From: Flavilitoribacter nigricans DSM 23189 = NBRC 102662
GTDB lineage: Bacteria > Bacteroidota > Bacteroidia > Chitinophagales > Saprospiraceae
Reading direction: 5' to 3'
Assembly (NCBI RefSeq): GCF_002646595.1
Contig: NZ_PDUD01000017.1
Location: 372,001 to 436,000, forward strand
Length of the DNA stretch: 64,000 nt
Shown piece after piece: positions 50,996-59,962 of the stretch. Made by a program: the position numbers and the translations under genes. The notes under the pieces are model-generated. The model ran no database searches. It was not told the DNA's origin and worked only from the letters and a program-made list of their open reading frames with translations. The number at the start of each line of letters is the position of its first letter. Within the stretch, counting starts at the first letter, position 1.

Positions 50996-53248
50996 CTACC
51001 CCAGCACCTGTTCAGCCCCCAGAAAAGGTTGTTGGTAATGCCGTTTCCCCGTTGCGCGGTATAAGGCATTGGCCAGCGCGCCGATCACCGGCGGGAAAAG
51101 CGGTTCGCCCAGTCCGGTGGGATCGATATCATTTTCCACGAAATGGACGTCGATCTCCTTGGGCGCCTCGGCCATCCGGATCATACGATAGCTGTCGAAA
51201 TTGTTTTTCTCTGCGACGCCATCCTTGAAGGTCTGAGCGCCGTACATCGCACATCCGATGCCGTCCACGATCGCCCCCTCGCCCATATTGACCGCAGCGT
51301 CCGGGTTAACGACGATCCCGCAGTCTACCGCACTGCAGACCTTTTGGATAGTCGGTTTCCCATTTTCCACCGTGATATCGAGCGCCTGCGCGGCGTAGGA
51401 ATTGTGACAGAAATAAGCCGCCACCCCGCGGTGTACATCTGGTTGTTCCGGAGCTGCCGCTAACTTATCCCGGAGCAGTTCCAGCACACCGGCGTAACGA
51501 TCCGCCTCGTAATCATTGCGCTCGCCTACCGGATCCGTTTGGGCGCGTTCCAGCAGTTCCAGCCGGAATTCGATCGGGTCCTTTCCGGCAGCTTCCGCTA
51601 CCTCATCCAGAAACGACTGTTCGGCCCCGGCGATGAAATTGGAACGTGGGGCCCGAAAAGAGCCAACCGTTATATTGGAGTCGATCGACCAGTCCTCAGC
51701 GAGATAATGATCCACCGCACCGGCCGGGAAGCGATCCGGATACAACGGGCTTTCCGGGATACCGCCGGCCCTCACGTGAAAAGCGATCAGCTTATTATCC
51801 GCATCCAGGGCCGCCCGGTAGGTGGCCTGGTAAGTGGGCCGGTAGATACCGGAGGTCATATCATCCTCGCGGGTATAGATCAGTTTAACCGGCGCTTCCA
51901 CCTTTTGGGAGATCAGCGCGGCCTCTACCAGCCAGTGGGCGTAAGACCGGCGTCCGTAGCCGCCGCCCAGGCGGGTCATCTGAATATCGATGTTTTCCAG
52001 TGGCATACCGATGCGCTCCGATAAGGTCTTTTCGGTATATTCCGGTTTCTGGAGCGGACCGGCCAGTTCGGCCTTATCGGCCGTGACGTGGGCGAAAAAG
52101 TTCATTGGCTCCATACAGTTATGCGCCAGGAAGGGGGCGGAGTAGGTCCGCTCGATCACCTTAGCCGCATTTTTGAAAGCCGCTTCTGGGTCGCCGTCTT
52201 TGCGGCGGACATTTACCGTACCGCTGGCCATTTCCGCCATTTTCGCGTGATGATCGTCGGTATTTTCCAGACCGGCAGGGATGGGGATCACTTCCTGGCT
52301 ATCTCCGCGGCTGCGCGTATAACTGGAATCCGCGATCGGTTCCCATTCCACCTTGAGTGCTTTTTTGGCCTGCATGACTTCCCAGGTAGAATCCCCGACG
52401 ATGGCGACCAGATCCATAAAGGTACAGGTGTCGAAATATTGCCGGGCGTAATCCTCCTTGAAGGTCTTGATGGGAAAAATGTCCCGGATCCCCGGCATGG
52501 TGCGGGCCTCTGAGTCATCGATGGCACTCAGCTTCATCCCGAAGGCCGGCGGATGGGTGATCATAGCGATCAACATACCTTCCCGCTGGTAATCGATCCC
52601 GAAGAGCGGCTGCCCGGTGACGATCTTTTTGCCATCCACATTCTTGCGGGAGGTCCCGATAATCCGAAAATCCTTCCGCTCCTTCAGTTCCACTTCTTCT
52701 GGTACCGGGATAGCGGCCGCGGCGGCCGCCATTTCTCCGTAACCGGCACTTTTCCCACTGGCCCGGTGGTGCAGTACACCAGCTTCAGTGCTTACTTCTC
52801 CAACCGGCACATTCCAGGCCTCAGCCGCGGCGGCCCGCAACATATATCTGGCGGATGCTCCGGCTGTCCGCAGGCTTTCCCAGCCGCGTCGAATAGCCTG
52901 GCTGCCCCCGATAAATTGCCGGGTAAAAGCATCCGTATTGAGGGGCGCCTGCTCGACGATAACGTTTTTCCAGTCTACATCCAGCTCTTCTGCCACGATC
53001 ATGGGCATGGACGTCTTTATATTCTGCCCGCCTTCCGGATTTGGCGACATAATGGTAACCAGACCGTTCTCTCCGATCTTCAGATAGGCATTGATCTCGG
53101 ACCATTCCTCCGGCATGGATAATTCCGCCGATTCGCTTTCGGGTCGGCAGGCGGCAAAAAAGTTAAAGCCCAGCAGCATTCCGCCCCCGGCCAAAGCGGT
53201 AGATCTGAGGAAGGAACGCCGGTTATGCGTGGTTTTAATAAAAGTCAT
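50996..53248 (-). CDS. Molybdopterin-binding subunit of aldehyde/isoquinoline oxidoreductase type (IorB-like)
   Basis: The 750-residue protein belongs to the xanthine oxidase family large subunit. It has a twin-arginine signal (HNRRSFLRSTALAGGGML, Arg10-Arg11) followed by FFAAC with Cys34, which could be lipid-modified. Molybdopterin contacts are suggested by IGGSQAIRRGWESLR, LGGGYGRRSYAHW, GSFRAPRSNFIAGAEQSFLDE and the catalytic glutamate in PTGLGEPLFPP near the C-terminus. Substrate is likely an aldehyde or N-heterocycle hydroxylated in the periplasm. The small [2Fe-2S] subunit gene precedes it by 165 bases on the same strand. Confidence 0.9.
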   Translation of the reverse strand: MTFIKTTHNRRSFLRSTALAGGGMLLGFNFFAACRPESESAELSMPEEWSEINAYLKIGENGLVTIMSPNPEGGQNIKTSMPMIVAEELDVDWKNVIVEQAPLNTDAFTRQFIGGSQAIRRGWESLRTAGASARYMLRAAAAEAWNVPVGEVSTEAGVLHHRASGKSAGYGEMAAAAAAIPVPEEVELKERKDFRIIGTSRKNVDGKKIVTGQPLFGIDYQREGMLIAMITHPPAFGMKLSAIDDSEARTMPGIRDIFPIKTFKEDYARQYFDTCTFMDLVAIVGDSTWEVMQAKKALKVEWEPIADSSYTRSRGDSQEVIPIPAGLENTDDHHAKMAEMASGTVNVRRKDGDPEAAFKNAAKVIERTYSAPFLAHNCMEPMNFFAHVTADKAELAGPLQKPEYTEKTLSERIGMPLENIDIQMTRLGGGYGRRSYAHWLVEAALISQKVEAPVKLIYTREDDMTSGIYRPTYQATYRAALDADNKLIAFHVRAGGIPESPLYPDRFPAGAVDHYLAEDWSIDSNITVGSFRAPRSNFIAGAEQSFLDEVAEAAGKDPIEFRLELLERAQTDPVGERNDYEADRYAGVLELLRDKLAAAPEQPDVHRGVAAYFCHNSYAAQALDITVENGKPTIQKVCSAVDCGIVVNPDAAVNMGEGAIVDGIGCAMYGAQTFKDGVAEKNNFDSYRMIRMAEAPKEIDVHFVENDIDPTGLGEPLFPPVIGALANALYRATGKRHYQQPFLGAEQVLG

Positions 53249-53413
53249 TTTTATGGATTTAGGATAAAAGGGATGGAAAAAGGGAGTGGTTCATGGTCGG
53301 CAATACACCGTCTCCAAACCAAACCAATGCGAAACGGCATTCGGATCCTGGCGAAGCAGCCAAAAGGGTCTTGTAATAAAGTAAGGACCGGCAGCAATCG
53401 TCCGCTGTACGGA

Positions 53414-53869
53414 TCAACCGTTTGCTGCGGTTTTAATGGCGGCTTTGATCCGCAGGTAGGTACCACAACGGCAAATGTTGCCGTTCATGGCCGCGTCGAT
53501 CTCCGCATCACTGGGATCTGCATTGTTCTTCAGCAGAGCGGCGGCGCTCATGATCTGTCCGGCCTGACAATATCCGCACTGCGGTACATCGTGCTCCACC
53601 CAGGCCTTTTGCACCGGATGATCTCCATTTTCGGATAAACCCTCAATCGTGGTAATCGCCTGTTCCCCTACCGCCGATACCGGCAACTGGCAGGAACGCA
53701 TAGCCGCACCGTCCAGGTGAATGGTACAGGCTCCGCACTGGGCGATTCCGCAACCGTATTTGGTGCCGACCAGATTGAGGTGGTCCCGCAGCACCCAGAG
53801 CATGGGCGTGGTGGGATCTACATCTACCTGTAATTTTTTTCCGTTGATGTTCAGATTGAAATTTGCCAT
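53414..53869 (-). CDS. [2Fe-2S] subunit of aldehyde/isoquinoline oxidoreductase (IorA-like)
   Basis: The 151-residue protein carries the two iron-sulfur clusters of the xanthine oxidase family: plant-type ferredoxin cysteines C40, C45, C48 and C60 ([13 protein letters not shown]) and the second cluster C98, C101, C133 and C135 (PQCGYCQAG and GNICRCGTY). It passes electrons from the molybdenum subunit encoded next. No own signal peptide is present, so it is probably exported by hitch-hiking on the twin-arginine signal of the large subunit. No cytochrome subunit gene is adjacent. The 165-base gap to the large subunit gene is unusually wide. Confidence 0.92.
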   Translation of the reverse strand: MANFNLNINGKKLQVDVDPTTPMLWVLRDHLNLVGTKYGCGIAQCGACTIHLDGAAMRSCQLPVSAVGEQAITTIEGLSENGDHPVQKAWVEHDVPQCGYCQAGQIMSAAALLKNNADPSDAEIDAAMNGNICRCGTYLRIKAAIKTAANG

Positions 53870-54141
53870 AATTTGGAATGTTCCCGGTTAGAAGTGATGC
53901 AAACTATTGCCGGCGGTGCATGATCAACTGCGAATCCCAAAACGAGGAAATCAGCTTAAATCATTTTGCCCTGGCAATCCGTTGAATTTGTGTTGCCATA
54001 AATTACTAAATAATTTTTTTCTAAAAATTATATTTATCAAATGAAAGCTTACAAAATTCAAACCAACCGGTAAATAGACGGGTAGTCTTCCATTCCCGGC
54101 ACAACGAAGGAAATAGATACCCAGGCAAATTCTCCCATTAC

Positions 54142-55353
54142 TTAACTACCACTAAGTCGCATCGCAAATCTTCTGCTGCCGAAACTCAGCAGTCCCAAAG
54201 CGCTGAACGCACAAACGTTCAGTACCAGGAACATGGCAATTGAGGTCTGGTCCAGGAAAAAACTCACCAGGGCAGAAGCCAGCGCCCCCATTACCATTTG
54301 AATGCCGCCTAACAGTGCGGATGCATTCCCGGCCGTATGGCCAAGCCCGGACAGGGAAAGCGCCGATGCGTTCGGGAAAATAAATCCCAGACAGCATAGA
54401 TAGGCAAACAGCAGCAAGGTAATGGTGTAAAAGCCCGCATAATCCAGCATATACACGGCCAGCAAAATCACGGCAATCGCCGACTGCAGGATTAAAGCCA
54501 TCCAGATTATGTTTTCACTGGAATACCGGTGCAAAATGAGGTTATTGACCTGACTGGCCCCGATGAGGCCCGCCGCGACAAACGCAAAGATCAATCCATA
54601 CTGGCTCTGACTGACACCAAAGATCTCCAGATACAAATGGGGTGAGCCGCTCAGATAGGCGTACACCCCCGCATAGGCGATAGAGCCCGAAATTGCAAAA
54701 ATGAAGAAGTGCGGATTCCGCAGTACTTCCCGGTAGTTCTTCAAAATGGAAGCCGGTCTCATGGAATAAGCCGGGTTGGGCGGCCGGCTTTCCGGCAACA
54801 GGATAATGGTGCCCGCCAGGATCAGCAGGGCCAGCACCACCAGCAACCCAAAGACGTAACGCCAGTGAAAGTGCGTGGTAATATAGCCGCCAAGCGTGGG
54901 CGCAATGATGGGTGAAACGGCCACCACCATAATGAGCATGGAAAAAACCCGTGCCACCTCCCGGGTATCAAACAGATCGCGGACCACCGCCCGGGCGGCT
55001 ACCAGCCCCCCGCAGGCTCCCAACGCCTGGAAAAAACGGTAAACGATGAGGCCTTGCACCGAAGTAGTAGCCGCGCAGCCCAAAGCCGCAAAGATGTAAA
55101 TGAGGACGCCGATGTAGATCGGTTTCTTTCTTCCGAAACGTTCCAGGAACGGTCCATAGATCACCTGACCGATGGACAGGCCGATAAAGTAACTGGAAAG
55201 TGAAAGCGAAACGCTACTGATGTCGGTACCCAGGCTCTGCGCAATATCTCCGAAGGCGGGCAGATAGAGGTCGATGGACAAAGGCCCCATGGCGGTCAGC
55301 AGACCAAGGATCAGCACCAGGAAGAAGCGCTCTTTTTTCTGATAAGTGTTCAT
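54142..55353 (-). CDS. Bcr/CflA-family multidrug efflux MFS transporter
   Basis: The 403-residue membrane protein (start at 55353, MNTYQKKERFFLVLILGLLT) has twelve predicted helices and the drug/H+ antiporter signatures of the Bcr/CflA group: MGPLSIDLYLPAFGDIA in helix 1, YGPFLERFGRKKPIYIG in loop 2-3, YRFFQALGACGGLVAARAVV in helix 4-5, and APTLGGYI. Such exporters remove bicyclomycin, chloramphenicol or other small compounds with proton influx. A longer upstream ATG at 55401 adds only a weak N-terminal tail. It seems monocistronic. Confidence 0.9.
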   Translation of the reverse strand: MNTYQKKERFFLVLILGLLTAMGPLSIDLYLPAFGDIAQSLGTDISSVSLSLSSYFIGLSIGQVIYGPFLERFGRKKPIYIGVLIYIFAALGCAATTSVQGLIVYRFFQALGACGGLVAARAVVRDLFDTREVARVFSMLIMVVAVSPIIAPTLGGYITTHFHWRYVFGLLVVLALLILAGTIILLPESRPPNPAYSMRPASILKNYREVLRNPHFFIFAISGSIAYAGVYAYLSGSPHLYLEIFGVSQSQYGLIFAFVAAGLIGASQVNNLILHRYSSENIIWMALILQSAIAVILLAVYMLDYAGFYTITLLLFAYLCCLGFIFPNASALSLSGLGHTAGNASALLGGIQMVMGALASALVSFFLDQTSIAMFLVLNVCAFSALGLLSFGSRRFAMRLSGS

Positions 55354-55520
55354 AGCTAGTTTGGATACATTACTGATAAATCGGGCGCAAAATTGATGCA
55401 ATTACCAGATATCAGGTAACATTAACCAAACAAAAAACTACACTTTTCAATCATTCAGCGCGGACTCACAAATGGGGATGAGGCCGGCCCGAACCGCAAA
55501 CACCGCTTAACCAGAGCAAC

Positions 55521-56324
55521 TCAGGAAAGCAGCTCCTTCATTTTTTTATAAATGAGCCGCGCGGCGCCTTTGGGACTGAGCCGGGAATACGCATCCATAA
55601 AGCGGGCGTCCTTACCGACCAGCACCCGGTATTTGTCCTTTTCAATGCCGTCTAGCATGATCTCCGCCGCCTTTCCGGCATCCAGCGGTTGGATCGGACT
55701 GTCTTCGGCCTGCCGCTCGGCGGGCGCTTGCAGCCCCGAATTTACCGATATGTTGGTGTTGACGGCTCCCGGAAAAATAACGGTAACTTTTACCGGAGAA
55801 TCGATCAATTCGGAATGCAAACCTTCGGTCAGAAGTTTAACCGCCGCTTTGGAGGCTCCGTAAAAGGTCTGACCCGGTACCGGCAAAAAACCACCCATAC
55901 TCGAAATATTCGCGATGTGCGCTTCCGGTCTTTCCAATAAATGAGGCAGAAAGGCTTTGACCATGTACAGCGTACCGTAAAAATTCACATTCATCACCTT
56001 TTCGATCGCGGCGAATTCCAGGTCGTTCACCTTGATGAACGGCTGAATGATGCCGGCATTGTTGATGAGTCCGTCCACTGCGCCGTGGGCGGCCAGCACC
56101 TGTTCCGGAAAAGCCAGTACCTGTTCTTTATCGGCAATATTCAGGGTATGGATGGATAGCCTGGCTCCGACATTTCCGGCCAGTTGGGCCGTTTCCTGCA
56201 TACCGGCTTCGTTGATGTCCGCAACCGCTACCCGGCCCCCTCTGGCCAGCAGTTGCAAAACCAGTTCGCGGCCCATGCCACTGCCACCGCCGGTGACAAC
56301 CCATACTTTATCTTTAATCTTCAT
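55521..56324 (-). CDS. Short-chain dehydrogenase/reductase
   Basis: The 267-residue SDR has the classical cofactor motif TGGGSGMGREL near the N-terminus, aspartate in VAVADINEAG (suggesting NAD preference), the NNAGI motif, catalytic serine in ANISSMGGF, and the YGASKAAVK catalytic tyrosine-lysine pair, followed by the PGAVNT segment. The substrate is unknown; similar proteins are often annotated as acetoin or general alcohol dehydrogenases. It lies about 170 bases upstream of the MFS gene in the transcriptional direction and could share a transcript with it. Confidence 0.9.
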   Translation of the reverse strand: MKIKDKVWVVTGGGSGMGRELVLQLLARGGRVAVADINEAGMQETAQLAGNVGARLSIHTLNIADKEQVLAFPEQVLAAHGAVDGLINNAGIIQPFIKVNDLEFAAIEKVMNVNFYGTLYMVKAFLPHLLERPEAHIANISSMGGFLPVPGQTFYGASKAAVKLLTEGLHSELIDSPVKVTVIFPGAVNTNISVNSGLQAPAERQAEDSPIQPLDAGKAAEIMLDGIEKDKYRVLVGKDARFMDAYSRLSPKGAARLIYKKMKELLS

Positions 56325-56646
56325 AACGCAGTGCTTTTATATTTAGGCTTATCAGCCAAAATGATCCTTATTTGGGAGCGGTAATCCATATTGGGCCAAT
56401 AGAAGCTGGCCTTGTACAGGAAACCGGTCATTCCAAAACCCGATTCAACCAGTTGAACTCCCGGATTCCTTGCTTAGAGCAACCATACCACAACCGCCGT
56501 TATGGCCCCGTCCTCTTACAAACTTAGGATAAAAACAGCGTTATTGTATAAATTTTATACATTAAATTTTATGACCTGATTAGGACCGCTTGCGGCCACT
56601 TATCGTATCCTACGTTATTATGCAAATTCCTTTTTGTAAGCTAGGT
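56325..56646. other. Intergenic gap between SDR and DDAH genes
   Basis: No gene is seen in these 322 bases. The part near 56545-56575 is A+T-rich and contains GTATAAATTTTATAC, a near-palindrome. CAATAGAAGCT near 56399 also occurs in the inverted repeat at 35589-35694, possibly a diverged repeat remnant. Confidence 0.45.
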
Positions 56647-57528
56647 CTATACCCTAACCCGGTCAATTGGACGGGTCAGGCAGGTCGGTCCGCCGCCGCC
56701 TTTCACACTGATCTCTTCTCCCCGGTAGGTGATGACCCGGCATCCCGCTTTTTCCAGTTCGGCCTGGGTGAGCGGGTTGCCTTCTACCATCAGGCACAGA
56801 CGGGGGGCCAGCGCCAGGACGTTGCAGCCCATACTGTCAAACTCTCCTTCGGGCACCTCTACCAGCCGCACCTGCCGCCGGATCAGTTCTTCCCGGAAGG
56901 CCACCGGCATGAGCGGTGAATAGACTACCGCCAGATCCTCGGCTACCGGACTGAAGATGGACATCAGGTGAAAAACGTCGTCAGGCCCCCGATAGTGGGG
57001 CAGATCCACCCGCAACACCTGTACGCCCTGCGGCTGGAGTAAGGCTTCCAGTTGCGCAATCCCCTCCAGATTGGTACGATAGGTATATCCAACCGCCAGG
57101 GTTTGGGCATCCAGCCAGGCGACATCTCCGCCTTCAAGGGTACCCGGAGAGCGGATCGCTCCCAATACCGGAATCCCCAATCGCTCAAAAGCATCGCCCA
57201 GGGCGCGGGGTTCGTGCCGGCGGGCAATCTTCCCCATATTGCAGAGGATCATTCCTGCGTCGGTAGCAATGGCGGCATCCCGGCAGTACACGGAATCCAT
57301 AGTCAGCCCTTCATCGGTCGGCAATTGGTAGATCTCCGCTCCGGTGTCGCGCAGTATAGCTTCGAAAGCGGCGTATTCGCATTGGGCCCGTTCCAGATCG
57401 GGTGGAGACAGATAATTCAGGGCGGCCCATTCGGATTCGATCCGCTCCGGACTTAGGAAAGCGTTTTCCACGGGTTTGATCAATACCGATCGCAGGGTGC
57501 CGGATTCGGAATGACGGGTGCTGGACAT
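56647..57528 (-). CDS. Dimethylarginine dimethylaminohydrolase (DDAH)-like amidinotransferase-family hydrolase
   Basis: The 293-residue protein is a five-bladed alpha/beta-propeller of the guanidino-group-modifying superfamily. Visible parts are substrate-binding YCRDAAIATDAGMI, EGGDVAWLD, catalytic histidine in PDDVFHLMSIFSP, and nucleophile cysteine in GGGPTCLTRP close to the C-terminus. This pattern and length match DDAH, which hydrolyses methylated arginines to citrulline, or related arginine-like hydrolases. A basic amino acid-type permease gene lies about 90 bases upstream on the same strand, consistent with uptake and breakdown of an arginine-like compound. Confidence 0.85.
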   Translation of the reverse strand: MSSTRHSESGTLRSVLIKPVENAFLSPERIESEWAALNYLSPPDLERAQCEYAAFEAILRDTGAEIYQLPTDEGLTMDSVYCRDAAIATDAGMILCNMGKIARRHEPRALGDAFERLGIPVLGAIRSPGTLEGGDVAWLDAQTLAVGYTYRTNLEGIAQLEALLQPQGVQVLRVDLPHYRGPDDVFHLMSIFSPVAEDLAVVYSPLMPVAFREELIRRQVRLVEVPEGEFDSMGCNVLALAPRLCLMVEGNPLTQAELEKAGCRVITYRGEEISVKGGGGPTCLTRPIDRVRV

Positions 57529-57614
57529 AATTCACAGATTTGGGTTAGCAATGAGTTCTATGCTGACGTAAAATTGGTTTGGGCAATCCCAACCAATTCG
57601 CATCATGTATAGCT

Positions 57615-58940
57615 TTATTCCACCGGTGGTTTATCCTTTTTCAGCCACACGTAAAACGGGATACCGGCCATCAACAACAGGAATCCCCAGTAAACGGTTT
57701 CCTGCCCCGATCCGGCCACCGCCCAGAGCGAATAGGCAAAAGCGATTAGGGCAATTACCATACTGCCCCAGAACTTTTTCCCGCTGCGGATACCCCGCTT
57801 TAAGGACAGTAAGGCAAAGGTAGCGGCCGAAAAGAGATAGGGCACCAGTACCGTGAGCGTGGAAAGAAGGATCATAAATTTAAAAGCGGCCGCCAATCCC
57901 CGGGTAAAGTTCATTACCATCAGCAGGCTCACCAGAATGCTGGAAATGGCAATGCCGATCCCGGGCATGCCCCTTTTATTTTCCTTTTTAAAGATCGGTG
58001 GGAACAGGCGATCCTTTGCTGCGGCCAGCGGGATCTGCCCCTGGATCAGGATCCAGCCGTTGAGGGCACCAAAGGTGGAAATAACCACGCCCGCGGCGAT
58101 CAGTTGCCGGGCACCTTCGCCCCAGATCCGGGCGGCGGCATCGGCGAAGGGAGCACTGGATTGCTGCAGTTCCTGCGGCGGCACGATGCCCATCACGGCT
58201 ACGGTGCCCAGGATGTAGACCAGAATGGTGATCAGGGTTCCCCAAATGGTTGCCCGGGGTATTGTCGTTTCCGGATCCTGCACATCAGCGGCCGGGATCG
58301 TTGCACATTCGAGCCCGAGAAAGGCAAAGAGGGTCAGGGTGGCCGTAGCCGTTACCGCGGAAAAATCGGAGCGGTCACTTAGATTAAAGGGAACAAAATT
58401 CGCGGGATCCAGGTAAAAAAGTCCGCCCAGCGCGATGACTATCAGCGGGGTTATTTTCAGCACGGTGGTGATCAGTTGGACCCGCCCCGCCGAGCGTACG
58501 CCCCGGGTATTGACCCAGGTCAGCAGCCAGATGACGGCCAGCCCGACCAGCACGGCGATCAGCGGATCTTCGGCCAGAATGGGAAAAAACACACTCAGAT
58601 AACTGACCAGGGCCACAGCAATTCCGGCATTGGTACACCAGATGGATATCCAGTAACCCCAGGCTACCAGGAATCCCGCAAATTCTCCGAATCCCACCCG
58701 CGCGTATACGTACGGCCCGCCGCTGAGATCGGGCACCAATCGACTGAGGCGGCTGAAAACCAGGGCCAGGAAAAAAGCCCCCACAGCCGAAAATATCCAC
58801 CCCAGAATGCTGATGCCGCCGTAGGCCCCGAGCGAAGCCGGTAGAAAAAACACGCCCGATCCGATCATGTTGCCGACCACCAGCGCCATACTCATCCACA
58901 GTCCCAGCTTCTTTTTTACCTCCGGATTTGATTCATTCAT
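57615..58940 (-). CDS. APC-family amino acid permease
   Basis: The 441-residue permease (start at 58940, MNESNPEVKKKLGLWM) has twelve predicted helices and family signatures: MALVVGNMIGSGVFFLPASL in helix 1, SRLVPDLSGGPYVYARVGFG, FAFLGLECATIPAADVQDPE in helix 6, and ALNGWILIQGQIPLAAAKDR. It resembles basic amino acid/polyamine antiporters (AdiC-like). The neighbouring DDAH-like gene suggests an arginine-type substrate or citrulline exchange, but specificity is inferred. The gene is divergent from a Nudix-like regulator, a possible transcriptional controller. Confidence 0.87.
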   Translation of the reverse strand: MNESNPEVKKKLGLWMSMALVVGNMIGSGVFFLPASLGAYGGISILGWIFSAVGAFFLALVFSRLSRLVPDLSGGPYVYARVGFGEFAGFLVAWGYWISIWCTNAGIAVALVSYLSVFFPILAEDPLIAVLVGLAVIWLLTWVNTRGVRSAGRVQLITTVLKITPLIVIALGGLFYLDPANFVPFNLSDRSDFSAVTATATLTLFAFLGLECATIPAADVQDPETTIPRATIWGTLITILVYILGTVAVMGIVPPQELQQSSAPFADAAARIWGEGARQLIAAGVVISTFGALNGWILIQGQIPLAAAKDRLFPPIFKKENKRGMPGIGIAISSILVSLLMVMNFTRGLAAAFKFMILLSTLTVLVPYLFSAATFALLSLKRGIRSGKKFWGSMVIALIAFAYSLWAVAGSGQETVYWGFLLLMAGIPFYVWLKKDKPPVE

Positions 58941-59191
58941 ACGCGAACAATTGTGAGGCAAAAGGTAGGAAATGAAGTGGACATTTATTCTGATCCCGGA
59001 GGAAAAGTAATGTGGGGAACCCTTTTAAGGACCGACCGTGGATTGCGATCCCAGCGGCATTGCGCAGCAAAATCCCGTTTTGGTCCTGAAGGCCTGCCAA
59101 AAAATTGCGAACTTCGCCGGGAGGCTACCAAGGGGGCTGCGCATCCGGCCCCATTCCTTATTTATTTATCGCAATACCACCGCTGATCCAT

Positions 59192-59920
59192 ATGTACGAG
59201 CGCTTACCCGAACAGAATTACATCCAGCAACTCTCCGTTGATTGTGTCATCTTCGGCTACCAGGACCGGCAGCTTAAGGTATTGGTCAGCAAACTGAACT
59301 TTGCGGGGGATTTTTACGGTCTGCCCAGCGGTTTTATTTATCAGGAGGAAGATATCGATCAGGCGGCGCACCGCGTCTTACAATACCGGACCGGCATTGC
59401 CGATATTTATTTGCAGCAATTCCACGTTTTCGGGAAGGCCGCCCGCAAAAATCAGGAATTCCTGGACCAGCTCATTGCCCTCAATCCGGACCTGGAACGC
59501 AAAGATCAGGACGATCACGCCATCTACCGCTGGTTCGCGCGGCGATTTGTTTCCATCGGATTTTACGCGCTGGCGGACATGACCAAAGTAAAACTGGGAA
59601 AAAGCGAGATCGACGAATCGATCCGGTGGTACGATATCACCGAGCTTCCACCGATGATCCTGGACCACCGGGAGATCACCGAATGTGCCCTGGAAGCACT
59701 CCGGCACGATCTGGACCAAAAGCTCAATGCCTTTAACCTGCTCCCGGATACCTTTACGATCAAGGACGTACAGAAGCTGTACGAAACCATTTTTGACCGC
59801 ACGTTCGTCCGCTCCAATTTCCAGAAAAAGATCCTCGACCTGAACGTGCTGGAACGGATCGGTAAAAAATTCACCGGGGCGGCCAATAAGGCGCCATATC
59901 TCTACCGCTTCAAGCAATAA
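59192..59920 (+). CDS. Nudix-domain transcriptional regulator (NrtR/AraR-like)
   Basis: The 242-residue protein (start at 59192, MYERLPEQNY) has an N-terminal Nudix fold (SVDCVIFGYQDRQLKVLVSK, GLPSGFIYQEEDID) and a C-terminal winged helix (DTFTIKDVQKLYETIFDRTF, RSNFQKKILDLNVL, and a closing PYLYRF). The Nudix box lacks the REUxEE catalytic residues (AHRVLQYRTG instead), so it should bind, not hydrolyse, its nucleotide-sugar or similar ligand. Such regulators control sugar or NAD metabolism. It is divergent from the amino acid permease and may control local genes. Longer N-terminal ATGs are less plausible. Confidence 0.83.
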   Translation: MYERLPEQNYIQQLSVDCVIFGYQDRQLKVLVSKLNFAGDFYGLPSGFIYQEEDIDQAAHRVLQYRTGIADIYLQQFHVFGKAARKNQEFLDQLIALNPDLERKDQDDHAIYRWFARRFVSIGFYALADMTKVKLGKSEIDESIRWYDITELPPMILDHREITECALEALRHDLDQKLNAFNLLPDTFTIKDVQKLYETIFDRTFVRSNFQKKILDLNVLERIGKKFTGAANKAPYLYRFKQ

Positions 59921-59962
59921 GACAGAGTAAATGATTGCTTGCAGTAACGACTTTGCTCTACC

